Positions 28,353 to 36,956 of a stretch of DNA of 64,000 nucleotides are shown in pieces. The stretch covers positions 124,001 to 188,000 of the forward strand of contig NZ_NPJZ01000002.1 of assembly GCF_002245895.1 (NCBI RefSeq). Direction: 5' to 3'. The first letter of the stretch is position 1. The number at the start of each line of letters is the position of its first letter. The notes beneath the pieces were generated by a model, which was given only the letters and a program-made list of their open reading frames with translations, was not told the origin of the DNA and did no database searches. This DNA is from Rhodococcus sp. OK302 (GTDB lineage: Bacteria; Actinomycetota; Actinomycetes; Mycobacteriales; Mycobacteriaceae). Both the position numbers and the translations under genes were made by a program.

Positions 28353-28800
28353 TCAGGGTTGCGGTTGGCCTATCGGGACCGATTGACGACGTCCGACATA
28401 CAGATCAGTGCGATACGGGATAAGGATGCGGCCGAGCGGCCGAACCAGTTCAGCAACGTCATTCAGCGCTGTTCTTCGTGCTGCGTCCGGGAGATTGGCG
28501 ACCCAACTCCATGACGCCACCTGGGCGAGGAAAGCATCGTGGCCAAGTGATTGTCCGTGAGTCGCGTTGGTGTGCTGGAGGGTCTCGAACAAACGGGTAC
28601 TTTCGAGTGTCTTCTGCCAAGTGACGCTGGCCGGGTACTCGCCCGCCGACTCCTTGTGGTGCGAAAGTATGCGCCGGAGGTCCGGCAGCCATGGTGTGGT
28701 GTCCACGGTCCACGTGGGCGTGTTCCACAAAAGCGCGAGTCCCCCATCGGGCTTGAGGACTCGGGCGATTTCGCTGGTAGCAGTTGCTATTTCGAACCAG
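28353..28800 (-). pseudogene. Class I SAM-dependent methyltransferase, 5'-truncated fragment
   Basis: The frame encodes the C-terminal part of a Methyltransf_11-type enzyme: WFEIATATSEIARVLKPDGG, then LALLWNTPTWTVDTTPWLPD, and LVRPLGRILIPYRTDLYVGRRQ. The SAM-binding motif I (DLGAGTG-like) and strand 2 are absent because the upstream part has been replaced by the ABC-ATPase gene. The join is near 28800-28810. Confidence 0.75.
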
Positions 28801-29592
28801 TTCAGCGGCCGCGACCAGCAACGCATCATCGTCGGTGTTGGTGACGATGCCCTTCGCGTGCAACTGCTCTTTCAGCTTCCACAGCTGTGGAGACCGCACC
28901 CGCAACATGGCAGTGCCTGTCTGTGCAACGAACTCGTCAGTCGTACACCGGGCCACGACGCGACCGCGATCGATGACGACCAAGTCCTCGGCGAGCACCG
29001 AAATCTCCGCCGCGACACGGCTGGAAACGAAAACAGTTCGCCCCTCGCCGCTCAACCGAGCCAACAAGCCTCGAACCCAGACGATGTCTTCAGGCTCGCG
29101 ATCGTCGAACGGCTCGTCGAGAATCACCACAGCAGGGTCGCCGAGCAACGCAGCAGCCAGGGCAAGTCGTTGCAACATCCCACCAGAGAAATACTGGACA
29201 TGCTGATCCGCGGCAAACATCAGATCCACCTGCTCGAGGACTGCGTCCACGCGTCGCACGGAAAGCCCACCGGAGCGCGCCAGGCAGCGCAGATGGGTAC
29301 GAGCCGAGCGATGCGGATACACCCAATCCGCATCGAGTACCGCCCCCACCTTCGTGGGCGGCCGTTCCAGCTCCCGAAACGGTCGGCCGTCGATGTAGGC
29401 ATGTCCGCTCGTGGAATGATCAAGACCGATCAGCATCCGCAGGATGGTCGATTTACCGGAGTCCTTGCGTCCGAGCAGCCCCGTGATTCGCCCCTCACGC
29501 ACTGTGAACGACATATCGTCAACAGCAAGGATATCGCCGTAGTGTTTCGTCAACCGGCACGCCTCGATCACCGTGTTCCCCTCCCCCAACAT
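28801..29592 (-). pseudogene. ABC transporter ATP-binding protein, 3'-truncated by fusion to a methyltransferase fragment
   Basis: DrrA/BcrA-type ATPase with TGLLGRKDSGKST (Walker A, residues 38-49; unusual RKDS where PNGA is normal), VGAVLDADWVYPHRSARTHL (Q-loop region), YFSGGMLQRLALAAALLGDP (signature) and AVVILDEPFDD (Walker B). After TNTDDDALLVAA (about residue 263) the sequence no longer fits the family. The open frame instead runs on to 28459 through the methyltransferase fragment in the wrong frame, giving a 377-residue hybrid. The family would have a further 40-50 residues. No permease partner is adjacent. It is interpreted as the scar of a deletion that joined two genes. Confidence 0.75.
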
Positions 29593-29680
29593 GGATTATG
29601 CCCCGCTGCGCAGCAGTATTCACCAGATTTCCCGTAGCCTACGGGTTCCATCTACGACGAATCGACAGGCTCCGATTAAG

Positions 29681-30829
29681 ATGCCTACCTGTGTCAATTC
29701 CCGCCATTTTGAAGACAAGATTCCAACGGGACCTGTACACTTGCATGACCGATTAGCCCCCACAACTGGGGTTTTGCCATACAAATTCTACGGCTCGAAC
29801 AGACTGGCGGGGACGTTGTCGAAGAACTTAGTGAAGTATGCAAAAGTGGCGATTATGGTTTCCGTTGCTGCAATCCTCGGGGTGGAAGCATATTTTATAT
29901 TTCCGGAACTGCAGAAATATTGGCCTAACCGAAATAACATCCAATTGGAGTGGTTCCTCGGTGCGATCGCATTTGCGGCGATATCAATGGATAGTTTCGC
30001 CCAGGTGCAGCGGGTTCTTCTGCGATCCGCGGGCATAGTTGTCCCCCAGCGGGAGTCCGTTGCTGCAATCTATGCCGCCAACTCGATAAGTATGACCGTT
30101 CCGGGAGGTCCGGTCCTCTCCACCGCCTTTCTCTACAAAAGGCAACGAGAGTGGGGGGCAACGCCCGGAATTGCGTCGTGGCAGCTTTTGATTGGAGGGG
30201 CACTACAGGGTATCGGGTTGGCTGTGCTGGGAATACTAGGCACTGGCTCGCTGGGGACTTCCGGAAACAAACTATCGTTGGCCATCTCATTGGCCGGAAT
30301 GCTCCTCCTGATTGCAGTCGGAATATTTTTTTCGAAAAGTGGCACGGCTGCGAAATCTTTGATCGCCGGAATTCTTCGGCAAGTAAATGTATTATTCAAG
30401 AGGCCGGCCGACTCTGGAAACGACAAAGTTGTCAACTTTTTCTATCAGCTGGAATCGGTAGAGCTACGCAAACGTAATTTAGCGTCTGCATTCGGCTGGT
30501 CTATTTTCAACTGGATATCCGATATTGGATGCCTGCTCTGTGCGTGTTACGCCACCGGATCTGATATTTCGATTGCTGCAGTCGCTGTTGCATACTCGGC
30601 GAGTAAGGTAGCGGGCACTGCCACGCCGTGGATTCCTGGTGGAATCGGAGTGGTTGACGTCGTTCTCATTGCGATGCTCGTCTCGAGTGGAATTCCGCCA
30701 GCGGAGGCTGGATTAGCTGTGTTGGTTTATCGGATAGTCAGCTTGGTTTTGGTTACTGTGGCGGGCTGGGTAATATTTCTTGTCAAGTACCGGACCTTGG
30801 GTGGGGTTAGGGTCCCAATTTCTTCGTAA
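29681..30829 (+). CDS. UPF0104/lysylphosphatidylglycerol-synthase-type membrane protein (putative flippase)
   Basis: About 380 residues with 7-8 membrane helices. Family motifs: AAIYAANSISMTVPGGPVLS, then TAFLYKRQREWGATPGIASW near residue 150, and GTATPWIPGGIGVVDVVLIA, then MLVSSGIPPAEAGLAVLVYRIV near the end (PGGIGVVD...YRI). This is the AglD2/UPF0104 integral membrane domain, thought to move lipids or polyprenyl-linked sugars. The start is uncertain: ATG 29681 is used, but a start nearer 29817 would better fit the first helix. Base composition is AT-rich compared with flanks. It overlaps the divergent ABC gene if a farther start (29573) is used. Confidence 0.8.
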   Translation: MPTCVNSRHFEDKIPTGPVHLHDRLAPTTGVLPYKFYGSNRLAGTLSKNLVKYAKVAIMVSVAAILGVEAYFIFPELQKYWPNRNNIQLEWFLGAIAFAAISMDSFAQVQRVLLRSAGIVVPQRESVAAIYAANSISMTVPGGPVLSTAFLYKRQREWGATPGIASWQLLIGGALQGIGLAVLGILGTGSLGTSGNKLSLAISLAGMLLLIAVGIFFSKSGTAAKSLIAGILRQVNVLFKRPADSGNDKVVNFFYQLESVELRKRNLASAFGWSIFNWISDIGCLLCACYATGSDISIAAVAVAYSASKVAGTATPWIPGGIGVVDVVLIAMLVSSGIPPAEAGLAVLVYRIVSLVLVTVAGWVIFLVKYRTLGGVRVPISS

Positions 30830-31038
30830 CAGAGTTCGTTAGTGTTCTGCCATCAATCATTAGTGCTGCAATCAAATTGGCCGCGGCGAAATGGTCGACT
30901 GCAGGTGGTGCAATCTGTCGGCGGGAATGAGGTTGCAGTACCTCAATTTCGCGTGCTCGTTAGGCTCATCTGGGGATCTACCAAGGGTGTTAACGTAGCT
31001 CGCCAGGAGAATTCCGCTTCAGAATCGAGGAGCATCCG

Positions 31039-31341
31039 TTGTTCACTTCTAGCCTGAACCCGCGACAATACGAGAAGTTGCATGGCATATTTCTGGCCAT
31101 GTGCGGCGTAGCCGCATCCACTGGCGTGGCCCTGCTGGCCAGCGCTTTTTTCGATTATGCCAGAGGCGTCGACGGTGCTGTCACGATGTTCGCACTGTCA
31201 GTCGGCGCAGTTGGCACCGGCATCCTGGAAAAGTTGTCACGAAATCGACATAGTACCGGTGTGCCGATCGCCTTCCTGATCATGAATTTTGCCCTCACGG
31301 CAGCGGGTGTCTGGATATTGACGGATCTCATCCCTCGCTGA
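31039..31341 (+). CDS. Small membrane protein, function unknown
   Basis: 100 residues from a TTG at 31039, with GAGGAG 6 bp upstream. Three hydrophobic segments are visible (GIFLAMCGVAASTGVALLAS, GAVTMFALSVGAVGTGILEK, VPIAFLIMNFALTAAGVWIL). It lies 209 bp after the flippase-like gene on the same strand, in the AT-rich block. No family was recognised. Confidence 0.6.
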   Translation: MFTSSLNPRQYEKLHGIFLAMCGVAASTGVALLASAFFDYARGVDGAVTMFALSVGAVGTGILEKLSRNRHSTGVPIAFLIMNFALTAAGVWILTDLIPR

Positions 31342-31569
31342 ATCGCAGAAGGCGTCAGATGCCGGGGCGCGACGTCGCATTCGACGCGAATGTCATGACG
31401 TAGACGGCTGGGAACCCGACTCGCGCAATACTTCACGACACTTCACGACCTGAGCGACATCGAGTTCGGGAAGTCCGGTGACAGCGATGCCACCATCATG
31501 CCAACCACCATCGGCGGCCGGCTTTCCTATCCGACTGATGACGGCAAGTACTGGTTTCATGGCCTGGAT

Positions 31570-32001
31570 CTAGTCTGATCCTGAAAAAACATAGTACTTC
31601 TGCAAGAGAAAATTCATTGACGTAGCGGCAGCCTGGGAAATCACCCAGGCTGCCGTCAGCGTAAAATCCCCCGAACTGATGAAACGGCGCGCGATCCCGT
31701 CGACAACGATCGCGATAAGGAAGCAGATCAGATATACCAGTGTGGCGCGCACCTTTTCCTTGGCGCTGCGATTTCCTGCAAACGTGAATCTGCTGTTCAG
31801 TGAGTAGGCGAGTGAGCTGCCTACGGCGAAGCTGATTCCTCGACTCACAGCCGGGTTCAGCCCGAGGGAAAGTAGCGCTGATCGCGTACCGAAATCGAAG
31901 ACGGCACCCGCAGTTCCAACCATACAGAACAGCAAGATGCGCTTATAAGTCCGAAAGAACGAACGCCCGCCTGCCGCGAAACCATCGGTAACGCTGCCCA
32001 T
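31570..32001 (-). CDS. GtrA-like membrane protein
   Basis: 143 residues from the ATG at 32001 (AAGGGG upstream; the frame is open further without support). Four helices with the GtrA pattern: RILLFCMVGTAGAVFDFGTR at the start, SFAVGSSLAYSLNSRFTFAG in the middle (the N-x-x-F-T-F signature), ending SMNFLLQKYYVF. GtrA proteins are thought to move or hold bactoprenyl-linked sugars for glycan decoration. A second GtrA-like gene lies 165 bp upstream on the same strand. Confidence 0.85.
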   Translation of the reverse strand: MGSVTDGFAAGGRSFFRTYKRILLFCMVGTAGAVFDFGTRSALLSLGLNPAVSRGISFAVGSSLAYSLNSRFTFAGNRSAKEKVRATLVYLICFLIAIVVDGIARRFISSGDFTLTAAWVISQAAATSMNFLLQKYYVFSGSD

Positions 32002-32165
32002 GAAACCCCTTGCGCTTAGTTGCGGACGTTGCCCCCCAGACGGGATACCAGTAACTGATGATGATCGGAGACTGCGTGCGCGTATCGGTTGTTCGCGTAT
32101 CCACAATGGGGGGTAATCCGCCAGCCCACCATTACGCTGCATGCCAGCGCAAGGCTGGCCTATGA

Positions 32166-32717
32166 TTACTTTTGCCTGATTTCAACCTTGCTGCGATCTT
32201 CCGGTTTAGAATTGACGTCCAAAAATACAAACCTTTTCATCGCCCACCATCGAAATGCTGTTGCCATCAGTGTGCCGATAATGATCCCGCTAACGAAGTC
32301 GGCAATATTCTCGACAAAGAAGGACACGTCGGGAGTTCTAAGATCCAAAATATAGCGCGAGGACCACAGCGGAATCTGATTGATTATCACGCCAACTCCC
32401 GCCACTCCGAAGAAGAGTGCAGATTCATGATGGCGCGGCCGGCCACCTCGATCAGCGAAAGACCACTCCTTGTTCAGAACATAGGAGATAATCGTCGAAA
32501 CTAGGATGGCGATAATATTTGCTGTGACAGGATTATCTTGAAGTACCGTCCACTTGAGGCCGAAGAAAAGAACAGTAGTGGTAACGAGGGTTATTGCTCC
32601 CACCGTCAGGAATTTGATCAGTTCCGAGTTCTTCAACAAGCGTCCGAGCCATGGCTCCGGAATGCGCGCCACGATGTACTCAACCAGTTTCAATTTTCCC
32701 CCAGCGCATCTCCGCAA
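32166..32717 (-). CDS. GtrA-like membrane protein
   Basis: 183 residues with LIKFLTVGAITLVTTTVLFF, then IIAILVSTIISYVLNKEWSF (family N-K-x-W-S/T-F motif), then GVAGVGVIINQIPLWSSRYI and ATAFRWWAMKRFVFLD. It has four helices and a longer N-terminal arm than its downstream paralogue. The pair, together with the UPF0104-like protein on the other strand, suggests a small glycolipid or wall-glycan transport locus, but no glycosyltransferase is present in the window. Confidence 0.85.
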   Translation of the reverse strand: MRRCAGGKLKLVEYIVARIPEPWLGRLLKNSELIKFLTVGAITLVTTTVLFFGLKWTVLQDNPVTANIIAILVSTIISYVLNKEWSFADRGGRPRHHESALFFGVAGVGVIINQIPLWSSRYILDLRTPDVSFFVENIADFVSGIIIGTLMATAFRWWAMKRFVFLDVNSKPEDRSKVEIRQK

Positions 32718-33388
32718 CTCGCCTACGCTGCGAGCGGAAACATCGACGATATGTTCATTTGGTCTCTAACTCAATATCAATGGACGTTACCACAACGGCG
32801 CGTACTTCCGACCGGCACTCGCTTAGGCGGAGGACTAAAATGGCACGCTGCTGCACATTTGTCCCCCTAAACACGGTGACTAACACTGCGTTCAATTATG
32901 TGGCTGTCAGTTTCAGAAGACAACTGCATGTGTCCTGTCAGCGTTCGATGTCGCGGCCGCGCTGCTTCTGCTGATCGGGCTGTTCGCATTGGCGAGGCCA
33001 GATCATAGCGCGGATGTTGCGCTCCTATCTCCGGTGAGGGTGAACCTGGTTGATCGCGATCACCGACACCGCGTCGTTGCCCAGTTGGTGACGTAGGTGC
33101 CGGCACGACTCGTTCAAGAAGCTACGGCGCATGCTCTGAATCCCACGGGAGAGTCCTGAGACTTACTAATTTGAGCAATGCATGTAGTGGAGAATCGGAA
33201 AGAATGTGCCGATAAGTTCGGCAGTGCACGTAGAGGCAGTTATCCACCGAAAGTACTAGTAATTTCTCCCAGGTCTCCTACTAAAGTACTAAGAAATTTA
33301 GCTGCATAGTTCAGTTAAATGTGACACATCCGACAAATTTCCGAAAAAGGTGATTCTCTCTACACTGCTCCCTTTACTGTCCCAAACT
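32718..33388. other. Non-coding gap with transposon-end-like sequence
   Basis: No gene is seen in about 670 bp. It holds a Tn402/Tn5053-like terminal repeat (32905-32929) and, near 33250-33300, a direct repeat of AAAGTACTA followed by AATTTC or AGAAATTT. Confidence 0.5.
32905..32929 (+). mobile_element. Tn402/Tn5053-like terminal repeat, isolated
   Basis: TGTCAGTTTCAGAAGACAAC followed by TGCAT matches 22 of 25 positions of the known Tn402/class 1 integron terminal repeat (TGTCATTTTCAGAAGACGAC, then TGCAC). The outer end faces left. A related copy in the same orientation lies at 63924-63948. No tniA/B/Q/R gene is in between. Confidence 0.6.
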
Positions 33389-34011
33389 ATGAATTCCTCT
33401 CCGCGATGGGCAGGACCGTTGAAGTCGGCTAGAACGGCTGGGCGCCGAACTGGCACGCGGGTGGGCTGGCCGTCGTGGCCGTGATTACCCCATTGCTGCT
33501 CGCCGGCTGCTCGTCGGACAGCCCGACCGCGGAACCCTCTGCGAGCGCCGCGGAATCGACATCCGTCGAGGCGAACACGGGATCAGGCGGATGCGATGCG
33601 GTGTCGAGGTACTCGGGGGCGAGCCTGTTCGGGCTGGAATGGCTTCTCGCTTACAAGAAGGACCCGTCCGCCTCCGATGTGACCCTGCGGCGCTGCCACT
33701 ACGTGCACAACACGGACAACGACGACGAGCACCAACCCAACTTGCACATCAGGCTTATGACCGGGGACCTCGCTCCGGCGCCATCGCTCGTCCCCGACGG
33801 CGCCGAGATGCAGAGAATCCTTCTCTCGCTCCCTGAATCGACCGATCCGGGACGGGGGCGCTGCGGCCCTGTGGGTGGTCAAGTGAACAACTTCGACGAG
33901 TACACCGTAATCGACCAGTACGGGGTGTCGGTGGCGAAGTTTCAGACGAGCGAGTACGGAAGTTGCGGCGTACGCAATGTGATTCCCCGGGCGTTGATTC
34001 CCCCGGCGTGA
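33389..34011 (+). pseudogene. Lipoprotein gene with signal-peptide frameshift (possible)
   Basis: The downstream frame (from a GTG at 33475) encodes AVITPLLLAGCSSDSPTAEP, a lipobox (LLAGC) followed by a mature domain (CDAVSRYSGASLFGLEWLLA, RRCHYVHNTDNDDEHQPNLH, RGRCGPVGGQVNNFDEYTVI) with four Cys. From that GTG the signal peptide would be only about 11 residues. A separate upstream frame from ATG 33389 (MNSSPRWAGPLKSARTAGRR) supplies the missing basic N-region. One extra G in the GTGGGC run near 33463 would join them. So the gene is either frameshifted or uses the weak short start. Confidence 0.55.
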
Positions 34012-34029
34012 CGTCGTAGAACTCTCGCC

Positions 34030-34080
34030 CAGGCCGCTGGCCTGCCGTCCGGACAACTCCGGCGGCAGGCCAGCGGCCTG
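34030..34080. terminator. Long perfect hairpin after the lipoprotein gene
   Basis: CAGGCCGCTGGCCTGCCG (34030-34047) is fully complementary to CGGCAGGCCAGCGGCCTG (34063-34080), with an inner CCGGA/TCCGG pair around CAAC. It starts 19 bp after the stop at 34011. It has no U-tract. Confidence 0.75.
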
Positions 34081-34798
34081 TCGGGACAACGGACTCGGTG
34101 CCAGTCGTCACGAATCAGCTGGCATCGTTGTCGATCGCTCAGGCTACTGGTCGCTCGATCCACTGAGCTAGTGGTTCGATATCGCCGAGATCTACGACCC
34201 GTCCCGGCGGGAAAGTCTTCCACCGCCGCAAACCGCTAGCACTAAAGTCGGATCTTCGAGCAAACCGCTCCGGCAGTCTCCACAACCGGAATACGCTTGA
34301 GGGAATTCTGCGTCAAACACACCCCGCTACGTCCGCATCCAACGTTCCGGGGAATGCATCGCCGGATAGTGAGATCTTCCTTAGTCTCGCCGTGACCCGA
34401 CCAGCGCCGCACGCAACGTGCCAAAAAATTCGTGAAAGACATGCCAGACAATCTCGAGAGTCACAACTGCCGGATCATCTACCGGCCGGCATCGGACAGT
34501 TGTCACCAATTCTTTCGTCGACACGATCACGCATACGGGGCGGTATGCAGCCGCGACCGCGTGTCGTCAGCGGCCGGAGTGTGCGGTGTGGCGGGCCCCA
34601 ATTTCCCTGTTGGTGCCTGCCACACCGCTCCCCGCGCCTGAGCGGGAGTGCTGAACGTGTGAGTGTGCCGGTGACCATACCGGCGTCACACACTCAGCGG
34701 GCCGATGCAGAGCATCGGACGAGGTCAAGGATATCCTCAGCCACCGACCAGGCAGCATTCAGACCAGGCAGCTTTCACCCGAGAACCGATGCCACCCT
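34081..34798. other. Gap with no recognisable gene
   Basis: About 720 bp without a supported frame. A minus-strand stretch near 34250-34140 (GLRRWKTFPPGRVVDLGDIE, then PLAQWIERPV) looks protein-like but is short and unidentified. Confidence 0.3.
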
Positions 34799-35296
34799 TC
34801 ACGGTTCGGTCGGTTCGGCGGTGAGCACCTGTGCGCGGATGACGCGGTAGCGGCTCAGCAGATCGGTCATCGCCTCGTCGGGGTGTGCCAGCTCCGGCAG
34901 GTCACAGCCTTCCCGCAGTAGCTCGTCGGTGAATTCGATCTGTTGACGGCATTGACGCAACATGGTTGCGGTCACAGGCTTTTCGCCGAGCTTGCGGGTG
35001 AGGTAGTCGATGTGGCCGCCGAGACTGTGTCCGGGATTTTGGATTCCGCTGCCGCCGCGGCGTGTCGAGATCATGTCGATCCAGTCGGCGAGTTCGCCCC
35101 GCGCTGCCTCGTTCTCCACTGCCGTCTGTAGGGACGCATCGACAGCGGCCGGGGAGGTGATGTCGGTGCACGGGTGGCCGTGGCGGGCGAAGATGTCGAC
35201 GAGCTGGCGGTTGGCGAGCTCGTCGCGGCGACTCCACCACCAGGATGTGCGGAGGAAGACGGCCGCAGATGGTGGCATGGGCGCTGTGTCGGTCAT
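34799..35296 (-). CDS. Hypothetical protein
   Basis: 165 residues from an ATG at 35296, with GAAGGG upstream. It is soluble and helix-rich (AAVFLRTSWWWSRRDELANR, VTATMLRQCRQQIEFTDELL, AHPDEAMTDLLSRYRVIRAQ), with no signal peptide or known motif. Codon pattern and the good start support a real gene. The neighbour upstream on the same strand is the GerW-like gene. Confidence 0.6.
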   Translation of the reverse strand: MTDTAPMPPSAAVFLRTSWWWSRRDELANRQLVDIFARHGHPCTDITSPAAVDASLQTAVENEAARGELADWIDMISTRRGGSGIQNPGHSLGGHIDYLTRKLGEKPVTATMLRQCRQQIEFTDELLREGCDLPELAHPDEAMTDLLSRYRVIRAQVLTAEPTEP

Positions 35297-35338
35297 GTGA
35301 ACCCTTCGGCGGCGAGATCATGTGGGGGGATGTGTGTT

Positions 35339-35719
35339 TCACGGGGTTCCACGCATTCGAGCGTAACGTGGCTCGACTGTCGTTCCAGGTGATCGCAGCA
35401 CCGTTGGGACGAACCTCCGATTCGAAAGATCCGGCCAGGGCGGTCGACGCAGAACTGCCAACGTGGCGATCACGGCGGACACCAATCCGATAAACTCGGC
35501 CATCAAAGCCAACCTGGTGAGATCCAACGCCGGCGACCACGACGCCTTGCCATCGTGAATCAAGAACACTCCGACCGGCACCGGACCACCCCCTCGCCTT
35601 CGATGCAGACGCGCAACTGTAACGATCGTGGTTCCGTCGCTCGTCTCATAAGGTTCACCGAAGACGTTCGCGACCTCCATCTCTGCTCGACTTCGCTCCA
35701 CGGTCCCCTGAATCTCCAT
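35339..35719 (-). CDS. GerW/YtfJ-like protein
   Basis: 126 residues from the ATG at 35719 (GGAAGGG upstream). Family features are VANVFGEPYETSDGTTIVTV and PVPVGVFLIHDGKASWSPAL, then DLTRLALMAEFIGLVSAVIA, the last being a membrane helix. The Gly-rich loop that normally separates the halves (20-40 residues) is cut to RRRGGGP. Known spore proteins GerW/YtfJ belong here, but non-sporulating actinobacteria also have them, with unknown role. The C-terminal 30 residues (DLSNRRFVPTVLRSPGTTVE) are not family-like. Confidence 0.7.
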   Translation of the reverse strand: MEIQGTVERSRAEMEVANVFGEPYETSDGTTIVTVARLHRRRGGGPVPVGVFLIHDGKASWSPALDLTRLALMAEFIGLVSAVIATLAVLRRPPWPDLSNRRFVPTVLRSPGTTVEPRYARMRGTP

Positions 35720-35977
35720 GGCCACCCTTCCTGCATTGCTCGTCAACGGCTCGGCAGTAATCGACTTCATCATCGTCGCATCGAAACAGCGGCACTGTGT
35801 GCGTATCGACTCAAGGCCGAACTGCAGCGACTAGTGTATGAACCGCGGCGTTCGCGAAGAAAGTTCATGCAGTTCAGCGACTTTCGTTATGAACACAGCA
35901 GATCACAACAGGTGTGGCACGGATGACCTTCGCGCCGAGTCGGGTCTCACGCCATGCGCACGCTGGGGGCGTGACGC

Positions 35978-36475
35978 TCAGCGCATTGATGGCCGGAACC
36001 GATCGATGATCCGTTCTGGATCAACGGTCTCCGGCACGCGGCGCCGCAGTAGAGCGTCTAGTGCGAGTCCGTCCAGCGCCGCAACCAATTCGGTGGCATC
36101 GTCGGACGGCATGCCGAGTTCGATCAATCCGTCGACGAATCGGTCCCGGCCGAGCACCAGTTCCGCTGCGAGGGCGGCGTCGTGGAAGGACGCGATGATC
36201 AGTTCGTAGCGGGCTCGAGTCCGGGCCGACTCCGGACCCAGCCACCTCGCGATCTGCTGCCGCGGCGTTTCACCTGGTCGAGGCAGGTCGCCGCTGAGCA
36301 AATGACGCACCATGTCCAGCACCAGACCTTGTTGGTTGGCGAAATAGTGCCGCGCGCTGCCGTGGGGCACACCGGCCTCGTCCTCCACGCCACGCATCGA
36401 CCAGCCCCGGAACCCCACCCGCCCGAGTAGTTCGAGTCCGGCGTCCAGAAGTGTTTCCCGCGTCGATTTCTCCAC
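35978..36475 (-). CDS. TetR family transcriptional regulator
   Basis: 165 residues from a GTG at 36475. The N-terminal HTH is TRETLLDAGLELLGRVGFRG, then WSMRGVEDEAGVPHGSARHY and FANQQGLVLDM, typical of the short TetR proteins with a C-terminal TetR_C_6-like ligand domain (ARTRARYELIIASFHDAALA). It is divergent from a 35-residue membrane peptide gene, and a 33-bp perfect palindrome lies 26 bp before its start. It should repress itself and that gene. Confidence 0.9.
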   Translation of the reverse strand: MEKSTRETLLDAGLELLGRVGFRGWSMRGVEDEAGVPHGSARHYFANQQGLVLDMVRHLLSGDLPRPGETPRQQIARWLGPESARTRARYELIIASFHDAALAAELVLGRDRFVDGLIELGMPSDDATELVAALDGLALDALLRRRVPETVDPERIIDRFRPSMR

Positions 36476-36500
36476 CTAGAGAAGGTACCGTGCTAATTTC

Positions 36501-36533
36501 TTCTCCGAATGGAGAAATTCTCCATTCGGAGAA
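36501..36533. promoter_or_regulatory. Nested TetR operator
   Basis: TTCTCCGAATGGAGAA (36501-36516), A, then TTCTCCATTCGGAGAA (36518-36533): the two halves are exact reverse complements, making a 33-bp perfect palindrome. Each half is itself a 6+4+6 dyad (TTCTCC...GGAGAA). Two TetR dimers could bind side by side. Confidence 0.85.
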
Positions 36534-36571
36534 ACGGATCTATTCAAGTTGATCCCAAGAGAGGGAAAGCA

Positions 36572-36679
36572 ATGGTCATCTTCTTTGACGCCCTATTCGC
36601 GCTGAGCATCGCCATGATCACCTGGTTCGGCGGGTACGTCGTCTATCGCTTGGTGTCCGACGAATCGGGTCGACGATAA
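36572..36679 (+). CDS. 35-residue single-pass membrane peptide
   Basis: ATG at 36572 with AGAGGGAAAG about 5 bp upstream. The peptide starts MVIFFDALFALSIAMITWFG, continues GYVVYRLVSDE and ends SGRR. One hydrophobic helix spans about residues 2-26, followed by a charged tail. It is the first gene after the nested TetR operator, so it is probably the regulated target or the first gene of an operon whose remainder was removed when the IS630 copy landed about 270 bp downstream. No family was recognised. Confidence 0.6.
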   Translation: MVIFFDALFALSIAMITWFGGYVVYRLVSDESGRR

Positions 36680-36956
36680 GCTTCCAAGTCGCGAGCGCTT
36701 GATCACGCAAGTGCCGCAAAGGATCTCGACGGCATAATCGCGACCGATTGCGCCACCCCGCGGCCGACGCGATCAGTGTCCGTCCCGGAAAGGCGTTTGC
36801 CGAAAGTCGACGGCGTGCACGCATCTGAATACTTGCGGTGCCTTCTCAGGCCTGTTGCGCAGCAATGCTTCGAGGTTCGAGGTTCGTCGGTAGATGCGTC
36901 GATAACCTAGCAGTGGAACAGGCGACTGCATCGAATACTGTTGCGGGGAGTGCAAT

